A DNA stretch of 64,000 nt from Methanomassiliicoccaceae archaeon (lineage in GTDB: Archaea; Thermoplasmatota; Thermoplasmata; Methanomassiliicoccales; Methanomethylophilaceae), in assembly GCA_003550345.1 (NCBI GenBank), contig PUJZ01000017.1, positions 30,225 to 94,224 on the forward strand, in the 5' to 3' direction. Position numbers and translations under genes: made by a program. Shown here piece by piece: positions 47,125 to 55,556 of this stretch (position 1 is its first letter; each line of letters opens with the position of its first letter). The notes under the pieces are model-generated. The model saw only the letters and a program-made list of their open reading frames with translations. It was not told the origin of the DNA and searched no databases.

Positions 47125-47811
47125 TCATCCCATCCTGTTGAGGACCCTTATGCCGAGCTCTTCGGCCATGTCCTCTATGTCGATCCTCTTCTTCACTCCC
47201 ACCGTGGAGGCGATGCGCACCGCCTGCACCTTGGGGTCCACGCCCTCGAGCTGGGAGGTGTTGTGCACCAGCACCTCGGCGAATCCCGAGGGGTGCAGCC
47301 CGCGGACGTCCTTCGGCCCGCGGAATCCGACCTTCACCCGTGGCGGGCGGTGCTTGAAGCCGCGCCTCATCTTGGAATGGATGCCCTTGGGCCGGCGCCA
47401 CTTGTCGCCCAGCTTGCTGTAGCGGAACCACTCCTGCCTCTTGAAGGCGGGGCGGTTCGCGCTCAGCCTGGAGCGCAGCGACAGGCGGGCGCGGACGGCG
47501 TCGTCGAGCTCGGGCTTGGCCTTGGCCACGTGGACGCCTTCCTCGGCCTCCTCCTCGTCGACGATCTCCACGTCCTCGGGCTCTTCGTCCTCTTCCTCCT
47601 CTTCGATGATGACCGCGTCGGCGAGGGCGTCCCTCCACTTCTCAACGGTCTTGGGGCCCACTCCCTTGAGCATCCCCATTATGTCCTTGACGGTCTCCTC
47701 GTCCTCAAGGGCCTCGCTCATGTCGGCCAATGACTCGATGTTCATGTCCGCCAGGAGCTCGATGTGCTCCTCCTTGAGGCCAGGCAGCTCATTCAGCTTC
47801 TCAATGCTCAT
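47125..47811 (-). CDS. rpl32e: Large ribosomal subunit protein eL32 with N-terminal helix-hairpin-helix domain
   Basis: This 228-residue protein carries eL32 only in its C-terminal part (about 110-228: RPAFKRQEWFRYSKLGDKWRRPKG, KVGFRGPKDVRGLHPSGF). The first 65 residues look like a helix-hairpin-helix domain (LNELPGLKEEHIELLADMNIES, MLKGVGPKTVEKWRDA), followed by an acidic linker EEEEEDEEPEDVEIVDEEEAEEG. Typical eL32 is about 130 residues, but longer forms occur in some Euryarchaeota. The extra domain may bind nucleic acid. Confidence 0.95.
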   Translation of the reverse strand: MSIEKLNELPGLKEEHIELLADMNIESLADMSEALEDEETVKDIMGMLKGVGPKTVEKWRDALADAVIIEEEEEDEEPEDVEIVDEEEAEEGVHVAKAKPELDDAVRARLSLRSRLSANRPAFKRQEWFRYSKLGDKWRRPKGIHSKMRRGFKHRPPRVKVGFRGPKDVRGLHPSGFAEVLVHNTSQLEGVDPKVQAVRIASTVGVKKRIDIEDMAEELGIRVLNRMG

Positions 47812-48359
47812 TCGCTCACCCTCTTGCCCTTGTCGACGATGTATATGCCGTCCTGGAAAGTGCGGCGGTCGAAGCCGCGGCGGCGGGTCGCCTTCTCGAT
47901 GTTGGCGGCGGTCTGCCCGGCGGCCTCGCGGTCGATGCTCTCCAGGGTCACGTCGGCCCCTTTGACGGAGACCTTGACCTTGTCGGCTATCTTGGCGAAG
48001 CGCCTCGCCTTGCCGCCCATGTAGTTGTCTATCATCACCATGTCGTCCTTGACGCTGACCTTCATGGGGAAGTGGGAGTACACCACCTTCATGTTGTAGG
48101 TGTAACCCTCCTTGACGCCGTACATCATGTTGCGGATGTGCGACTCGAAGGTCCCGATGATGGCCTTCTCCCGCACCCGCGGAAGCTCCGACCTCAGGTT
48201 GACCTTGTCCTCGGAGACCGAGATGTCCACCCGCGGGAACCTGAACTCCCGCGAGAGCTCGCCCTTGGGACCCTTCACGGTCAGCGTGTCGCCCTCCTTG
48301 GTGACGGTGACGTCATCGAGTATCTCTATCTCTTTGTCGATGATACCGGTTATTGCCAT
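47808..48359 (-). CDS. rpl6: Large ribosomal subunit protein uL6
   Basis: This 183-residue protein has two uL6 domains, with LTVKGPKGELSREFRFP and the GVKEGYTYNMKVVYSHFPMKV segment. The start is ATG 48359, just after GAGGTGAAGGAG; nine codons of the ORF track upstream are excluded. It overlaps L32e by 4 bases. Confidence 0.96.
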   Translation of the reverse strand: MAITGIIDKEIEILDDVTVTKEGDTLTVKGPKGELSREFRFPRVDISVSEDKVNLRSELPRVREKAIIGTFESHIRNMMYGVKEGYTYNMKVVYSHFPMKVSVKDDMVMIDNYMGGKARRFAKIADKVKVSVKGADVTLESIDREAAGQTAANIEKATRRRGFDRRTFQDGIYIVDKGKRVSE

Positions 48360-48369
48360 CTCCTTCACC

Positions 48370-48759
48370 TCAGTAGACGTATGCAAGCAGTTTGCCGCCC
48401 AGGCCCAGGTCCTTGGCCTGGGCGTGGGTTATTACCCCCTCGGTCGTCGTCAGGATGAGGACCCCGAAGTCCTGGGCCGGCAGATAGCGGGCCTCGAACT
48501 TCTCCAGTTCTCCCCTCTTGACCGAGTAGCGGGGCTTGATCACGCCACAGTTGTTTATGGCGCCCTTCATCATCACACGGAACTCGCCCGCCCTGCCATC
48601 CTCGATGTACTCGAACTGGTTGATGTATCCGTGGTCCTGCATGACCTTCAGCACGCGGCCGATGAGCTTGGATGACGGTCTGATGTAACATTCGCTCTTG
48701 CCCACCGCTGCGGCGTTCTTCATGATCGACATCGCGTCGTTCAAAGGATCACTCTGCAT
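48370..48759 (-). CDS. rps8: Small ribosomal subunit protein uS8
   Basis: This 129-residue protein starts [31 protein letters not shown] and ends [30 protein letters not shown], a clear uS8 pattern including the conserved C-terminal STxxGVxTxxEA-like strand. It lies between S14 and L6 as is usual. Confidence 0.97.
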   Translation of the reverse strand: MQSDPLNDAMSIMKNAAAVGKSECYIRPSSKLIGRVLKVMQDHGYINQFEYIEDGRAGEFRVMMKGAINNCGVIKPRYSVKRGELEKFEARYLPAQDFGVLILTTTEGVITHAQAKDLGLGGKLLAYVY

Positions 48760-48768
48760 TTCATCACC

Positions 48769-48915
48769 TCACGAATACTTCTTGAATCCCAGCTGGGGAG
48801 CGATCTCCCTGAAGCACTGGCGGCAGAGGTGCATACCGTATCTCCTGATTATGCCGCGCTTCCTGCCGCAGCGGCTGCACCCTTCGGTCCTGCCGAATTC
48901 TTTCTTGGGTTTCAT
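48769..48915 (-). CDS. rps14: Small ribosomal subunit protein uS14 (zinc form)
   Basis: This 48-residue gene sits inside a longer ORF-track entry. From ATG 48915 it reads [20 protein letters not shown], with a second CRQCF, giving a C4 zinc site, and ends [13 protein letters not shown]. This is the short Zn-binding S14 of archaea. Its ATG overlaps the L5 stop by 4 bases. Confidence 0.95.
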   Translation of the reverse strand: MKPKKEFGRTEGCSRCGRKRGIIRRYGMHLCRQCFREIAPQLGFKKYS

Positions 48916-49421
48916 TCCACCACCTCGAGGCCGAAGTTCTCCTTCATGTAGGCCTGCGCCTCCTCGGGCGTGACGCGGTGACCGCGCGGTATCTTGCGCC
49001 TCATCACCCGCCTCTGGGTAACACGGTAGCCTGGTCTCTTCAGGACCACGTTGACGTCCATTCCGAATATGCCGATCTCCGGGTCGTACTTCATGCCCTC
49101 GAAGTCGGTGTAGTCGCTGATGCCGAAGGAGAGGTTGCCCTCCGGGTCGAACGAGTAGACCGGAAGGCGCATGTCCCTTATCTCCAGGGCCTTGGCGAGG
49201 AAGTCTGTCGCATCCTCGCCGCGCAGGGTCACCTTGCATCCCAGGGGCATGCCCTTGCGGATGCCGAGGTCGCGGTTGATGGTCCTCGACATGGTCTGGA
49301 CCGAGGGCTGCCCGGTCACCATCTCGATGACCTTCTGCGCCTTGACCAGCCGCTCGCCGGCCTCGCCGACGCCGATGTTGACCGTCACCTTCTCTATCCG
49401 GGGCTCGAGCATGGGGTTCAT
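48912..49421 (-). CDS. rpl5: Large ribosomal subunit protein uL5
   Basis: This 169-residue protein contacts 5S rRNA. It shows [30 protein letters not shown] near the start, [30 protein letters not shown] and [19 protein letters not shown]. It overlaps the S4e stop at the start and S14 at the end, each by about 4 bases. Confidence 0.97.
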   Translation of the reverse strand: MNPMLEPRIEKVTVNIGVGEAGERLVKAQKVIEMVTGQPSVQTMSRTINRDLGIRKGMPLGCKVTLRGEDATDFLAKALEIRDMRLPVYSFDPEGNLSFGISDYTDFEGMKYDPEIGIFGMDVNVVLKRPGYRVTQRRVMRRKIPRGHRVTPEEAQAYMKENFGLEVVE

Positions 49422-50125
49422 GCCGGCACCTCCGGGAGCATTATCGCCGGCGATCCGCTGCCGATGATGAACACGTTGTCCTTGACGGTCTCATGGCCGT
49501 TGGTGAAGCGGACCACGTTGGGCGTGGGCCTGCGCGTGACCTGGTACTCCTCCACGGTGGCCACCTCTCCGGCGAGGCTGCCGCGGATCACCAGCGCCAC
49601 CCCTCCCTTGTCGAGGGGGTAGTGGTCGATTATCTCCTGGCTGGGGACGGCCATCTTGAGGACGTCCCCGGTGCGGTACCTGTCCTCGTCGAGGACGATG
49701 TTCCGCCCGTCGTGCAGGTTGATCTGCACCCTGCCGCCCTTGACCGAGGTCTTGTCCTCGACACGCACCAGCTTCCAGGCGGCGTCAGCGGCCTCGATGG
49801 GCATCAGTGTTATCTTGCCCTTGTCGCTGAGCAGGACGCGGTAGTTCGCGTCGAGCTTGGGGACGGTGACGACGTCCATGATGCCGATGGGCATCTTGGC
49901 GCTCTTCACCTTCCTGCCGTCGACGAGTATCTCTCTCCTGCCGATGATCCCCTCCGCCTCGCGGGCGGTGTCACAGAGCCCTAGCACATCCCTGACAAGC
50001 AGCAGGGCGGGCATGCTGTTCTCCACCGAATGCGGGCCGGGGGACTGCTTCGTCACCCAGGTGCTTACCTTCCTCTTGATGGGCCAGGTCCTGGGCGCGG
50101 TGAGCCTCTTCATATAGCCGCTCAT
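49418..50125 (-). CDS. rps4e: Small ribosomal subunit protein eS4
   Basis: This 235-residue archaeal S4e starts with [29 protein letters not shown], then has an S4 RNA-binding segment and a KOW-like C-terminus ([17 protein letters not shown]). It lies between L24 and L5 as is standard in archaea. Both neighbours overlap by 4 bases. Confidence 0.97.
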   Translation of the reverse strand: MSGYMKRLTAPRTWPIKRKVSTWVTKQSPGPHSVENSMPALLLVRDVLGLCDTAREAEGIIGRREILVDGRKVKSAKMPIGIMDVVTVPKLDANYRVLLSDKGKITLMPIEAADAAWKLVRVEDKTSVKGGRVQINLHDGRNIVLDEDRYRTGDVLKMAVPSQEIIDHYPLDKGGVALVIRGSLAGEVATVEEYQVTRRPTPNVVRFTNGHETVKDNVFIIGSGSPAIMLPEVPA

Positions 50126-50499
50126 TCTGCCACCTCATTCTTCCTCAGGAGCTTGTCCTTCCGCCATTCGTCGGAGAGCTCCAGCTTGGTTATCATAACG
50201 TTCGACGCGTGCACCGGGGCGCTGACCTCGGTGCCGTCCGCCTGGGCCGCGGTGACGCCCTCGACGCTCACCCTGCCCGTCCTGGTCTTGACCTCCAGGA
50301 CCTTTCCCTCGATGCCGCGCACGTCCTCGTTGCCGCGGGTCACCATCACGGTGTCCCCGGCGACGACGGGCATCGACCTCTTGCCGTACTTCTCCTTCAG
50401 CTCGGGGCTGAGGGGGGAGGCCACTGCCTTCCTGCGAGCATGGTTGGGAGCGTTGTAATGCGCCTTCCTCTGCTTTCTGGCTTTGCTGCTCTTTACCAT
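50122..50499 (-). CDS. rpl24: Large ribosomal subunit protein uL24
   Basis: This 125-residue protein starts VKSSKARKQRKAHYNAPNHARRKAVASPLSPELKEKYGKRSMPV and has the KOW motif GDTVMVTRGNEDVRGIEGKV. The start is ATG 50499; the GTG in the ORF track three codons upstream overlaps the GAGGTGGGC ribosome site. Confidence 0.96.
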   Translation of the reverse strand: MVKSSKARKQRKAHYNAPNHARRKAVASPLSPELKEKYGKRSMPVVAGDTVMVTRGNEDVRGIEGKVLEVKTRTGRVSVEGVTAAQADGTEVSAPVHASNVMITKLELSDEWRKDKLLRKNEVAE

Positions 50500-50509
50500 C
50501 TTGCCCACC

Positions 50510-50908
50510 TCACACTATCATCGACGCCGTCGCCGATACGCGGGGCCACCTCTCGGCGGACTCGCGGGCCACCGGGCCCTTGATGTCGGTCCCCTTGGTG
50601 TCGCCCTCCTCGGTGGTAACCACCGCGGCGTTGTCCTCGAAGAAGACCATGGTCCCGTCGGGGCGGCGGTAGGGCCTCTTCTGCCTGACGATGACCGCGT
50701 GCACTATCTGACGCCTCATCTCCGGGGTGCCCTTCTTCACCGATCCTATCACAATGTCGCCCACGGCGGCGCGGGGGGATCTCCGCGCCACCCCTTTGTA
50801 GCCGGGCACCGCTATGACCTCTATCACCTTGGCTCCGGTGTTGTCCACCACATCGAGCCTGGTGCCGGTCTGGATGCCTTTGGTCTGATTGCCTGCCAAT
50901 CCCTTCAT
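50510..50908 (-). CDS. rpl14: Large ribosomal subunit protein uL14
   Basis: This 132-residue protein has GTRLDVVDNTGAKVIEVIAV and GDIVIGSVKKGTPEMRRQIVHAVIVRQKRPYRRPDGTMVFFEDNAAV, the conserved uL14 signature. The ATG 50908 start follows GAGGTGAAGGGC. It is between S17 and L24 in the operon. Confidence 0.97.
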   Translation of the reverse strand: MKGLAGNQTKGIQTGTRLDVVDNTGAKVIEVIAVPGYKGVARRSPRAAVGDIVIGSVKKGTPEMRRQIVHAVIVRQKRPYRRPDGTMVFFEDNAAVVTTEEGDTKGTDIKGPVARESAERWPRVSATASMIV

Positions 50909-50913
50909 GCCCT

Positions 50914-51243
50914 TCACCTCTTCTCAATGGCCACGAAAGAGACGGTCTTGCTGATGGGGCGGCACTCCATTATCCTGACCTCGTCCCCCGGCCCTATCTC
51001 CATGCAGGAGGGGGCGTGGACCGAGTAACGGCCCGTCCTCTTCTCGTATCTCTCGTACTTGTTCTGGTATCTCAGGTATTTCTTCTCAACCACCGCGGTC
51101 TTGTCCATCTTGGTGGAGACCACCTTGCCGTCGATCAGCCTGCCGCGCACGGAAAGGGTTCCGTGGAAGGGGCAGTTGGGGTCGTTGCAGGTGGAGGCGG
51201 GAGGGTTGACGTCGATGCCTATGTCTCTGATCTTGCTATCCAT
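50914..51243 (-). CDS. rps17: Small ribosomal subunit protein uS17
   Basis: This 109-residue archaeal S17 has the N-terminal extension DVNPPASTCNDPNCPFHGTLSVRGRLIDGKVV, including a Cys-rich stretch, and the OB-fold KMDKTAVVEKKYLRYQNKYERYEKR. It follows the Rpp29 gene. Confidence 0.96.
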   Translation of the reverse strand: MDSKIRDIGIDVNPPASTCNDPNCPFHGTLSVRGRLIDGKVVSTKMDKTAVVEKKYLRYQNKYERYEKRTGRYSVHAPSCMEIGPGDEVRIMECRPISKTVSFVAIEKR

Positions 51244-51247
51244 GGGA

Positions 51248-51505
51248 TCACCTAACCTTCTTTATCCTGTCCTCTGGTCGGTGCAGTATGTCTGAACCTT
51301 GTATGGCTATGCCCTGTTCATCGTATGTGAAGAGGAACTCGTTGCCTTCCTTGGGCACCGTCCTCTCCCCCTTGGGGGTGGAGATGACGAACGTGTTGCG
51401 GGTCTCGTCCACGACCCTGCCGCGCATGCCGTTGAACGTGCCGCGCGACACCACTTCCGTGCTCAAGCCTATGAGTTCCATTCTCATCAGATCCTTCTTC
51501 TTCAT
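51248..51505 (-). CDS. rnp1: Ribonuclease P protein component 1 (Rpp29/Pop4)
   Basis: This 85-residue protein starts LMRMELIGLSTEVVSRGTFNGMRGRVVDETRNTFVI, the Rpp29 Sm-like fold, and ends with GEQ-like DEQGIAIQGSDILHRPEDRIKK. It is part of archaeal RNase P; with Pop5 at about 10.3 kb, two RNase P proteins are in this window. Embedding between SUI1 and S17 is the conserved archaeal order. Confidence 0.95.
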   Translation of the reverse strand: MKKKDLMRMELIGLSTEVVSRGTFNGMRGRVVDETRNTFVISTPKGERTVPKEGNEFLFTYDEQGIAIQGSDILHRPEDRIKKVR

Positions 51506-51506
51506 G

Positions 51507-51806
51507 TCACCGGACCTCGGCCGAGAAGCCCATGTCCTCCAGCACGGATTTCACCTTCTTCTTGTGATTCCCCTGGAGTTCGATGCGGCCGTCCTTGGCG
51601 GTGCCTCCGGCGGCGCATCGGTTCTTGAGCTGTCTAGCCAGGTCGTCTATGTCTATGTCGTTCTCATCGATCCCCTCGATGACGGTGACGGTCTTGCCGT
51701 ATCTACGGCTGTCAGTGCTGATCCTCACGCTCTGCTGCTCGCGAGCTATCTCCTCGCACATGCAGAGCTCTTTCGGAAGTCCACATACGGGGCAGATCTC
51801 CGCCAT
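51507..51806 (-). CDS. Translation initiation factor aIF1 (SUI1)
   Basis: This 99-residue protein has the SUI1 domain RRYGKTVTVIEGIDENDIDIDDLARQLKNRCAAGGTAKDGRIELQGNHKKKVKSVLEDMGF. It sharpens start codon choice on the small subunit. The N-terminus carries CPVCGLPKELCMC, a zinc-knuckle-like extension found in archaeal members. It lies between L29 and Rpp29. Confidence 0.95.
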   Translation of the reverse strand: MAEICPVCGLPKELCMCEEIAREQQSVRISTDSRRYGKTVTVIEGIDENDIDIDDLARQLKNRCAAGGTAKDGRIELQGNHKKKVKSVLEDMGFSAEVR

Positions 51807-52006
51807 TACCTCTTCTCCTCCCTTTGGACGGTGAGGATGCGGGCGATGTTGGTCCTCAGGGTCCTTATCATGCCCGGGTTGGCGGGCGCCCCGCCCATGG
51901 CGGCGGTGCCCCTCTCGTGCATGAGCTCGTCCCTGAGCTCCTTGAGCTTCTGCTCGCGCTCCTCGGCGCTCATCTCTCTTGCCTCAGAGGCCTTTATGGA
52001 TGTCAT
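51806..52006 (-). CDS. rpl29: Large ribosomal subunit protein uL29
   Basis: This 66-residue protein is a helical hairpin with SAEEREQKLKELRDELMHERG and NPGMIRTLRTNIARILTVQREE, the uL29 pattern. It overlaps S3 by 4 bases at its start. Confidence 0.95.
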   Translation of the reverse strand: MTSIKASEAREMSAEEREQKLKELRDELMHERGTAAMGGAPANPGMIRTLRTNIARILTVQREEKR

Positions 52007-52845
52007 TGCTCCTCCTCCGCTTCTCCGGGCGCCTCCTCAGCGGGCCCTTCGGCGGCGTTCTCCGCCGTCTCCTCTGCGGGGTTGGCGGCCGCCTCCTCAG
52101 CTTCGGGCTCGGACCCGGCTGCGGGCTCCTCGACGGGCTCCTCAATGGGCTCCTCGACGGCATCGTCGGCCTCGAGGACGGCGTCCTCCATCTCCTCGGA
52201 GTCCTCCGCCGGGGCGGCGAAGAGCTCAGGGAGGACGTCGGCCGCCTCCGTCTTGGAGATGACGGTTATGTCCGAGGGCAGTGTCGACCCCGGCCTCATT
52301 ATCTCCACCGTGCAGCCGATGACGCCCTGCTTCAGCTTGGCGACCGCGTAGCCGCTGTCGATGAACTGCAGCTTGGGCTCGCCGCAGAACTTGATGTAGC
52401 CGTCCTTGAACTTCTCGCATCGGTGCCTCTGCCCGGTGAGCTTGCCGGAGACCACCACCTGGCAGCCGCGGGCGCCGGACTCCATTATGCGTCGCACCGA
52501 GGAGTGGCCAGCGCGGCGGAAGTGCCATCCGCGCTCCAGCGCGAAGGCGAGCTTCTCCGCCATTATCTGGGCGTTGAGGTTGGGGTCCTCGACCTCCTGC
52601 ACCTCGATCTGAGGGTTGTCGAAGCCGAAGTTGTTCTCGATGGCGCTGGTCAGGTTCTTGATGGTCTGACCGCGCCTGCCGATGACCAGGCCTGGCCTCT
52701 CGGTGGTGAGGACCACGCGGGTCCCCATGGGTGTCCTCTGTATGTCCAATCCGCCGAATCCCGCCCTGCTTACCTCCTTCATGAGGTACTCCTTGAGAAG
52801 GACCCTGCGGACGTTCTCGGCGACGAATCTGCGTTCTGACGCCAT
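52003..52845 (-). CDS. rps3: Small ribosomal subunit protein uS3 with acidic tail
   Basis: This 280-residue protein has an N-terminal KH domain (GVTRVVLTTERPGLVIGRRGQTIKNLTSAIE) and a C-terminal domain ending near residue 200 (QGVIGCTVEIMRPGSTLPSDI). The last 70 residues are almost entirely Glu, Ala, Pro and Asp (EEPIEEPVEEPAAGSEPEAEEAAA), which is not part of the S3 fold. Acidic tails are common in S3 of some archaea. It lies between L22 and L29. Confidence 0.96.
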   Translation of the reverse strand: MASERRFVAENVRRVLLKEYLMKEVSRAGFGGLDIQRTPMGTRVVLTTERPGLVIGRRGQTIKNLTSAIENNFGFDNPQIEVQEVEDPNLNAQIMAEKLAFALERGWHFRRAGHSSVRRIMESGARGCQVVVSGKLTGQRHRCEKFKDGYIKFCGEPKLQFIDSGYAVAKLKQGVIGCTVEIMRPGSTLPSDITVISKTEAADVLPELFAAPAEDSEEMEDAVLEADDAVEEPIEEPVEEPAAGSEPEAEEAAANPAEETAENAAEGPAEEAPGEAEEEQ

Positions 52846-52847
52846 GA

Positions 52848-53297
52848 TTACTCAACCTCCTCCAGGACGATCTCCACGTTGACCGTCTGCTGGTTCCACT
52901 GGGTGGCGCGGCCGTAGGCACGGGGGCGGTGGCCCGGTATGGTCCTCCCCAGAGAGGAGGAGACCGTCGCCAGCACCATGCTGTCGGGCTCCAGGCCCTT
53001 GTACTCCGCATTGGCGGCGGCGTTCTCCACCACCTTCAATATGGCCTTGGCGGCCTTCTGCGGGTAGCGGCCGGGGCCTACCCCGGCCTTGTGGGAGACG
53101 CGCTTCTTGAAGCGGCGCATCGGCACCGCCTTCTTCAGCTCGATCACCTCGCCGAGCACGCCTTTGGCCTCCTCCACGTCCATGCCGCGGATCATCTTGC
53201 ATATCTCGCGGGAGTGCCGGGGGGATATGGGAAGCTCCTTGCCGATTGCCTTGGCGGTGACGTCCGGATCTGTCTGCACTGTGTATCCTGCCATCAT
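52848..53297 (-). CDS. rpl22: Large ribosomal subunit protein uL22
   Basis: This 149-residue archaeal L22 starts AGYTVQTDPDVTAKAIGKELPISPRHSREICKMIRGM and ends with GRTIPGHRPRAYGRATQWNQQTVNVEIVLEEVE, the loop that reaches the exit tunnel. It lies between S19 and S3. Confidence 0.96.
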   Translation of the reverse strand: MMAGYTVQTDPDVTAKAIGKELPISPRHSREICKMIRGMDVEEAKGVLGEVIELKKAVPMRRFKKRVSHKAGVGPGRYPQKAAKAILKVVENAAANAEYKGLEPDSMVLATVSSSLGRTIPGHRPRAYGRATQWNQQTVNVEIVLEEVE

Positions 53298-53303
53298 CTC
53301 ACC

Positions 53304-53774
53304 TCACTTCAGCGGCATGAACTTCGACGACCTGGTGGCGCCGACGCCCGGTCCGGAGTGCTGCGGCGTCCTCCGGGTGAGGGCGAACTCCCCCAGGAAG
53401 TGGCCGATCATCTCCGGCTTGATCTCGATCTCCTTGAATTCCTTACCTGTGTACACGGCCACGGACTTGCCCACGAACTGCGGTATGACCGGGATGTCGC
53501 GGCGGTGGGTCCGGACAGTCTGGCCGTCGGAGGCCTTCAGCTTGTCCACCAGGACCTTCTGCTCAGGGTTGAGGCCCAGCTCATAGGTGCGCCTCGCCCG
53601 TGAAGGGAGGAGCTCCAACATCTCATCGAAGGGCATCTCCAGGAGCTCCTCCATGGTGTAACCGCGATAGGTGAACTCCTTCTTCCTCCGCGCCTGTATC
53701 GCGCTGGCCTTCTTACGGGCCCTCCTCCTAGATGCCTTCGCCGAGCCGGCCATGATCTTCTTTCTTCTTGCCAT
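53304..53774 (-). CDS. rps19: Small ribosomal subunit protein uS19
   Basis: This 156-residue archaeal S19 has a basic N-terminal extension (ARRKKIMAGSAKASRRRARKKASAIQARRKKEF), then RGYTMEELLEMPFDEMLELLPSRARRT and the conserved RDIPVIPQFVGKSVAVYTGKEF..IKPEMIGHFLGEFALTR. It lies between L2 and L22. Confidence 0.97.
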   Translation of the reverse strand: MARRKKIMAGSAKASRRRARKKASAIQARRKKEFTYRGYTMEELLEMPFDEMLELLPSRARRTYELGLNPEQKVLVDKLKASDGQTVRTHRRDIPVIPQFVGKSVAVYTGKEFKEIEIKPEMIGHFLGEFALTRRTPQHSGPGVGATRSSKFMPLK

Positions 53775-53779
53775 TTAGA

Positions 53780-54481
53780 TCACTTCCTCCTCTTCTTCTT
53801 CTTGGGCGAAAGGCGGCCCACCTTCCTGCCCGGGGGAGCGTTCCTGCTCACGGTGCTGGGCACCCCCACGTGCTGGTGGCTTCCGCCGCCGTGGGGGTGG
53901 TCGACGGGGTTCATCGCCACGCCGCTCACCTTCACATTCGCCTTGCTCCTGGAGCGGTAGCTGTGGAACTTCTTCCCCGACTTGCCCATGGGCTTGTCGG
54001 TCCTGCCGCTGCCGGCCACGATGCCTACCGCGCCTCGGCATTTGGGGTCGAAGGCCTTCATCGCGCCGGAGGGCATCATCACCGTGACCTTGTTGCCGCG
54101 GCTGACGACGGTGCCGCTGGTCCCGGCGGTGCGTATGAACTTGCCGCCGTCGCCAGGCAGCTTCTCCAGGTTGTGGACCGGAGTGCCCTCGGGGATGCTC
54201 CCCAGAGGCATGACGTTGCCGGGACGCAGCTGGGCCACGTCGCCCACCTGCATGTCCTGTCCGACCTTCATGCCCTCAGCGGCTATGGTGTAGACCTTGT
54301 TGCCGTCGAAATCCACCAGCGCCATGGGGCTGGTCCTGCCGGGGGCGTGGACCAGGTCCAATATCTTGCCGACTCCGCTGTCGTTGCGGGGGTGGGACGC
54401 CTCGGAGAGGTGCCTGTGGCTGGGGGAACGGTAGTGGGAGCCTCCTCGCCCCCTTCTCTGCGTTATCAGTCTCTTTCCCAT
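53780..54481 (-). CDS. rpl2: Large ribosomal subunit protein uL2
   Basis: This 233-residue protein contributes to the peptidyl transferase centre. It starts GKRLITQRRGRGGSHYRSPSHRHLSEASHP and contains the conserved histidine segment VAMNPVDHPHGGGSHQHVG, which is the L2 signature. It lies between L23 and S19. Confidence 0.97.
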   Translation of the reverse strand: MGKRLITQRRGRGGSHYRSPSHRHLSEASHPRNDSGVGKILDLVHAPGRTSPMALVDFDGNKVYTIAAEGMKVGQDMQVGDVAQLRPGNVMPLGSIPEGTPVHNLEKLPGDGGKFIRTAGTSGTVVSRGNKVTVMMPSGAMKAFDPKCRGAVGIVAGSGRTDKPMGKSGKKFHSYRSRSKANVKVSGVAMNPVDHPHGGGSHQHVGVPSTVSRNAPPGRKVGRLSPKKKKRRK

Positions 54482-54493
54482 GTCTATCTCCCC

Positions 54494-54775
54494 TCAGAAC
54501 ACTCCTATCCTGGAGCCTACCTCCTCGGCGGAGTAGCCTTCGGCAAGCTTGATTATGGCGTGCTTGCCGTTCTTCTCTATCCTGGTCCAGACCTTCTCCA
54601 CCTTGACATCGAAGCGCTCCTCGAAGGCCGCCTTTATCTCAGCCTTGTCGGCGTCGCGGTGCACGATGAACTCCAGTCGGTTGCCGTCGCGGTAGCCCTG
54701 CACGGGCGAGCCGGAGAGGTGGTTCATCGACTTCTCGGTCACGTAGGGGTGTATCAGGATGCTGTCCTTCTTCAT
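54494..54775 (-). CDS. rpl23: Large ribosomal subunit protein uL23
   Basis: This 93-residue protein near the exit tunnel starts KKDSILIHPYVTEKSMNHLSG and has RLEFIVHRDADKAEIKAAFEERFDVKVEKVWTRI, the L23 pattern. ATG 54775 overlaps the L4 stop (ATGA) and is better than the GTG three codons earlier. Confidence 0.96.
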   Translation of the reverse strand: MKKDSILIHPYVTEKSMNHLSGSPVQGYRDGNRLEFIVHRDADKAEIKAAFEERFDVKVEKVWTRIEKNGKHAIIKLAEGYSAEEVGSRIGVF

Positions 54776-55554
54776 GCTCGCCACTCTCCTATCTTCCTGA
54801 GGGCGGACTCGCTGAACACCGTCAGCCTTCCGGGCGATCCGCCGGGGGCGAGTATGCTGGAGTTGAGGGAGTCCACCGAAGCGACCTCGACGCCGAGGAT
54901 GTTGGCGGCGCCCTTGAACACCGGCGCGTCCCTGTCGGAGACCACCAGCAGCAGGCTGCGCGGGGTCTTGTACTTGCGGTTGCGCATGGTGCCCTTGCCG
55001 GCGCGTATCTTGCGGCCCTCCTTGGCCCTGACGAGGTCGTCCTCGAGGCCGATGGACGACAGCGCGCGGTAGACCTCGGCGGTGGCCGAGAGCTCCTGGA
55101 CCCCGTCCTCCATCACCAGGGGGAAGCGGAGCTCGCCTTCGAAGAGGTGCCCGCGCGACCTGACGGCGCTCTCGTCGCCGACGGCGGCGAGGGCGGACAG
55201 GCGGGCGAGGGCGCGCTCCTTCTGGTTCATCTTCTTGGACCAGTCCTTCTCCGGGACCGGCGGGTGGGCGCGGCGCCCGGTGACGTTGTTGGGCGACTCG
55301 GCGCCGCGGCGGCCCTGGGTCAGCCTCTGCACCCTGGCGACGCCGCGGCCCTTGCCCCAGGTGCTGACGGCGTGCCTCATGCCCGCCATCTTGGACGGGC
55401 CGTAGGGCTGCCTCCGGTTGGCCTCCGCGGCCACGACCGCCCTTCTGATCATATCGGGGCGGAAGGGGGTCTCGAACGCCGGGGGAACGGCGATGCTCTT
55501 GACCACATCCCCGCTCAGCGAGTAGACGTTGGTTGATCTCTCCTTGCTAGCCAT
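54772..55554 (-). CDS. rpl4: Large ribosomal subunit protein uL4
   Basis: This 260-residue archaeal L4 starts TNVYSLSGDVVKSIAVPPAFETPFRPDMIRRAVVAA, followed by a basic loop region and the C-terminal VVSDRDAPVFKGAANILGVEVASVDSLNSSILAPGG. It is the second gene of the superoperon, between L3 and L23. In bacteria L4 can autoregulate; whether it acts on the leader here is unknown. Confidence 0.97.
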   Translation of the reverse strand: MASKERSTNVYSLSGDVVKSIAVPPAFETPFRPDMIRRAVVAAEANRRQPYGPSKMAGMRHAVSTWGKGRGVARVQRLTQGRRGAESPNNVTGRRAHPPVPEKDWSKKMNQKERALARLSALAAVGDESAVRSRGHLFEGELRFPLVMEDGVQELSATAEVYRALSSIGLEDDLVRAKEGRKIRAGKGTMRNRKYKTPRSLLLVVSDRDAPVFKGAANILGVEVASVDSLNSSILAPGGSPGRLTVFSESALRKIGEWRA

Positions 55555-55556
55555 CT

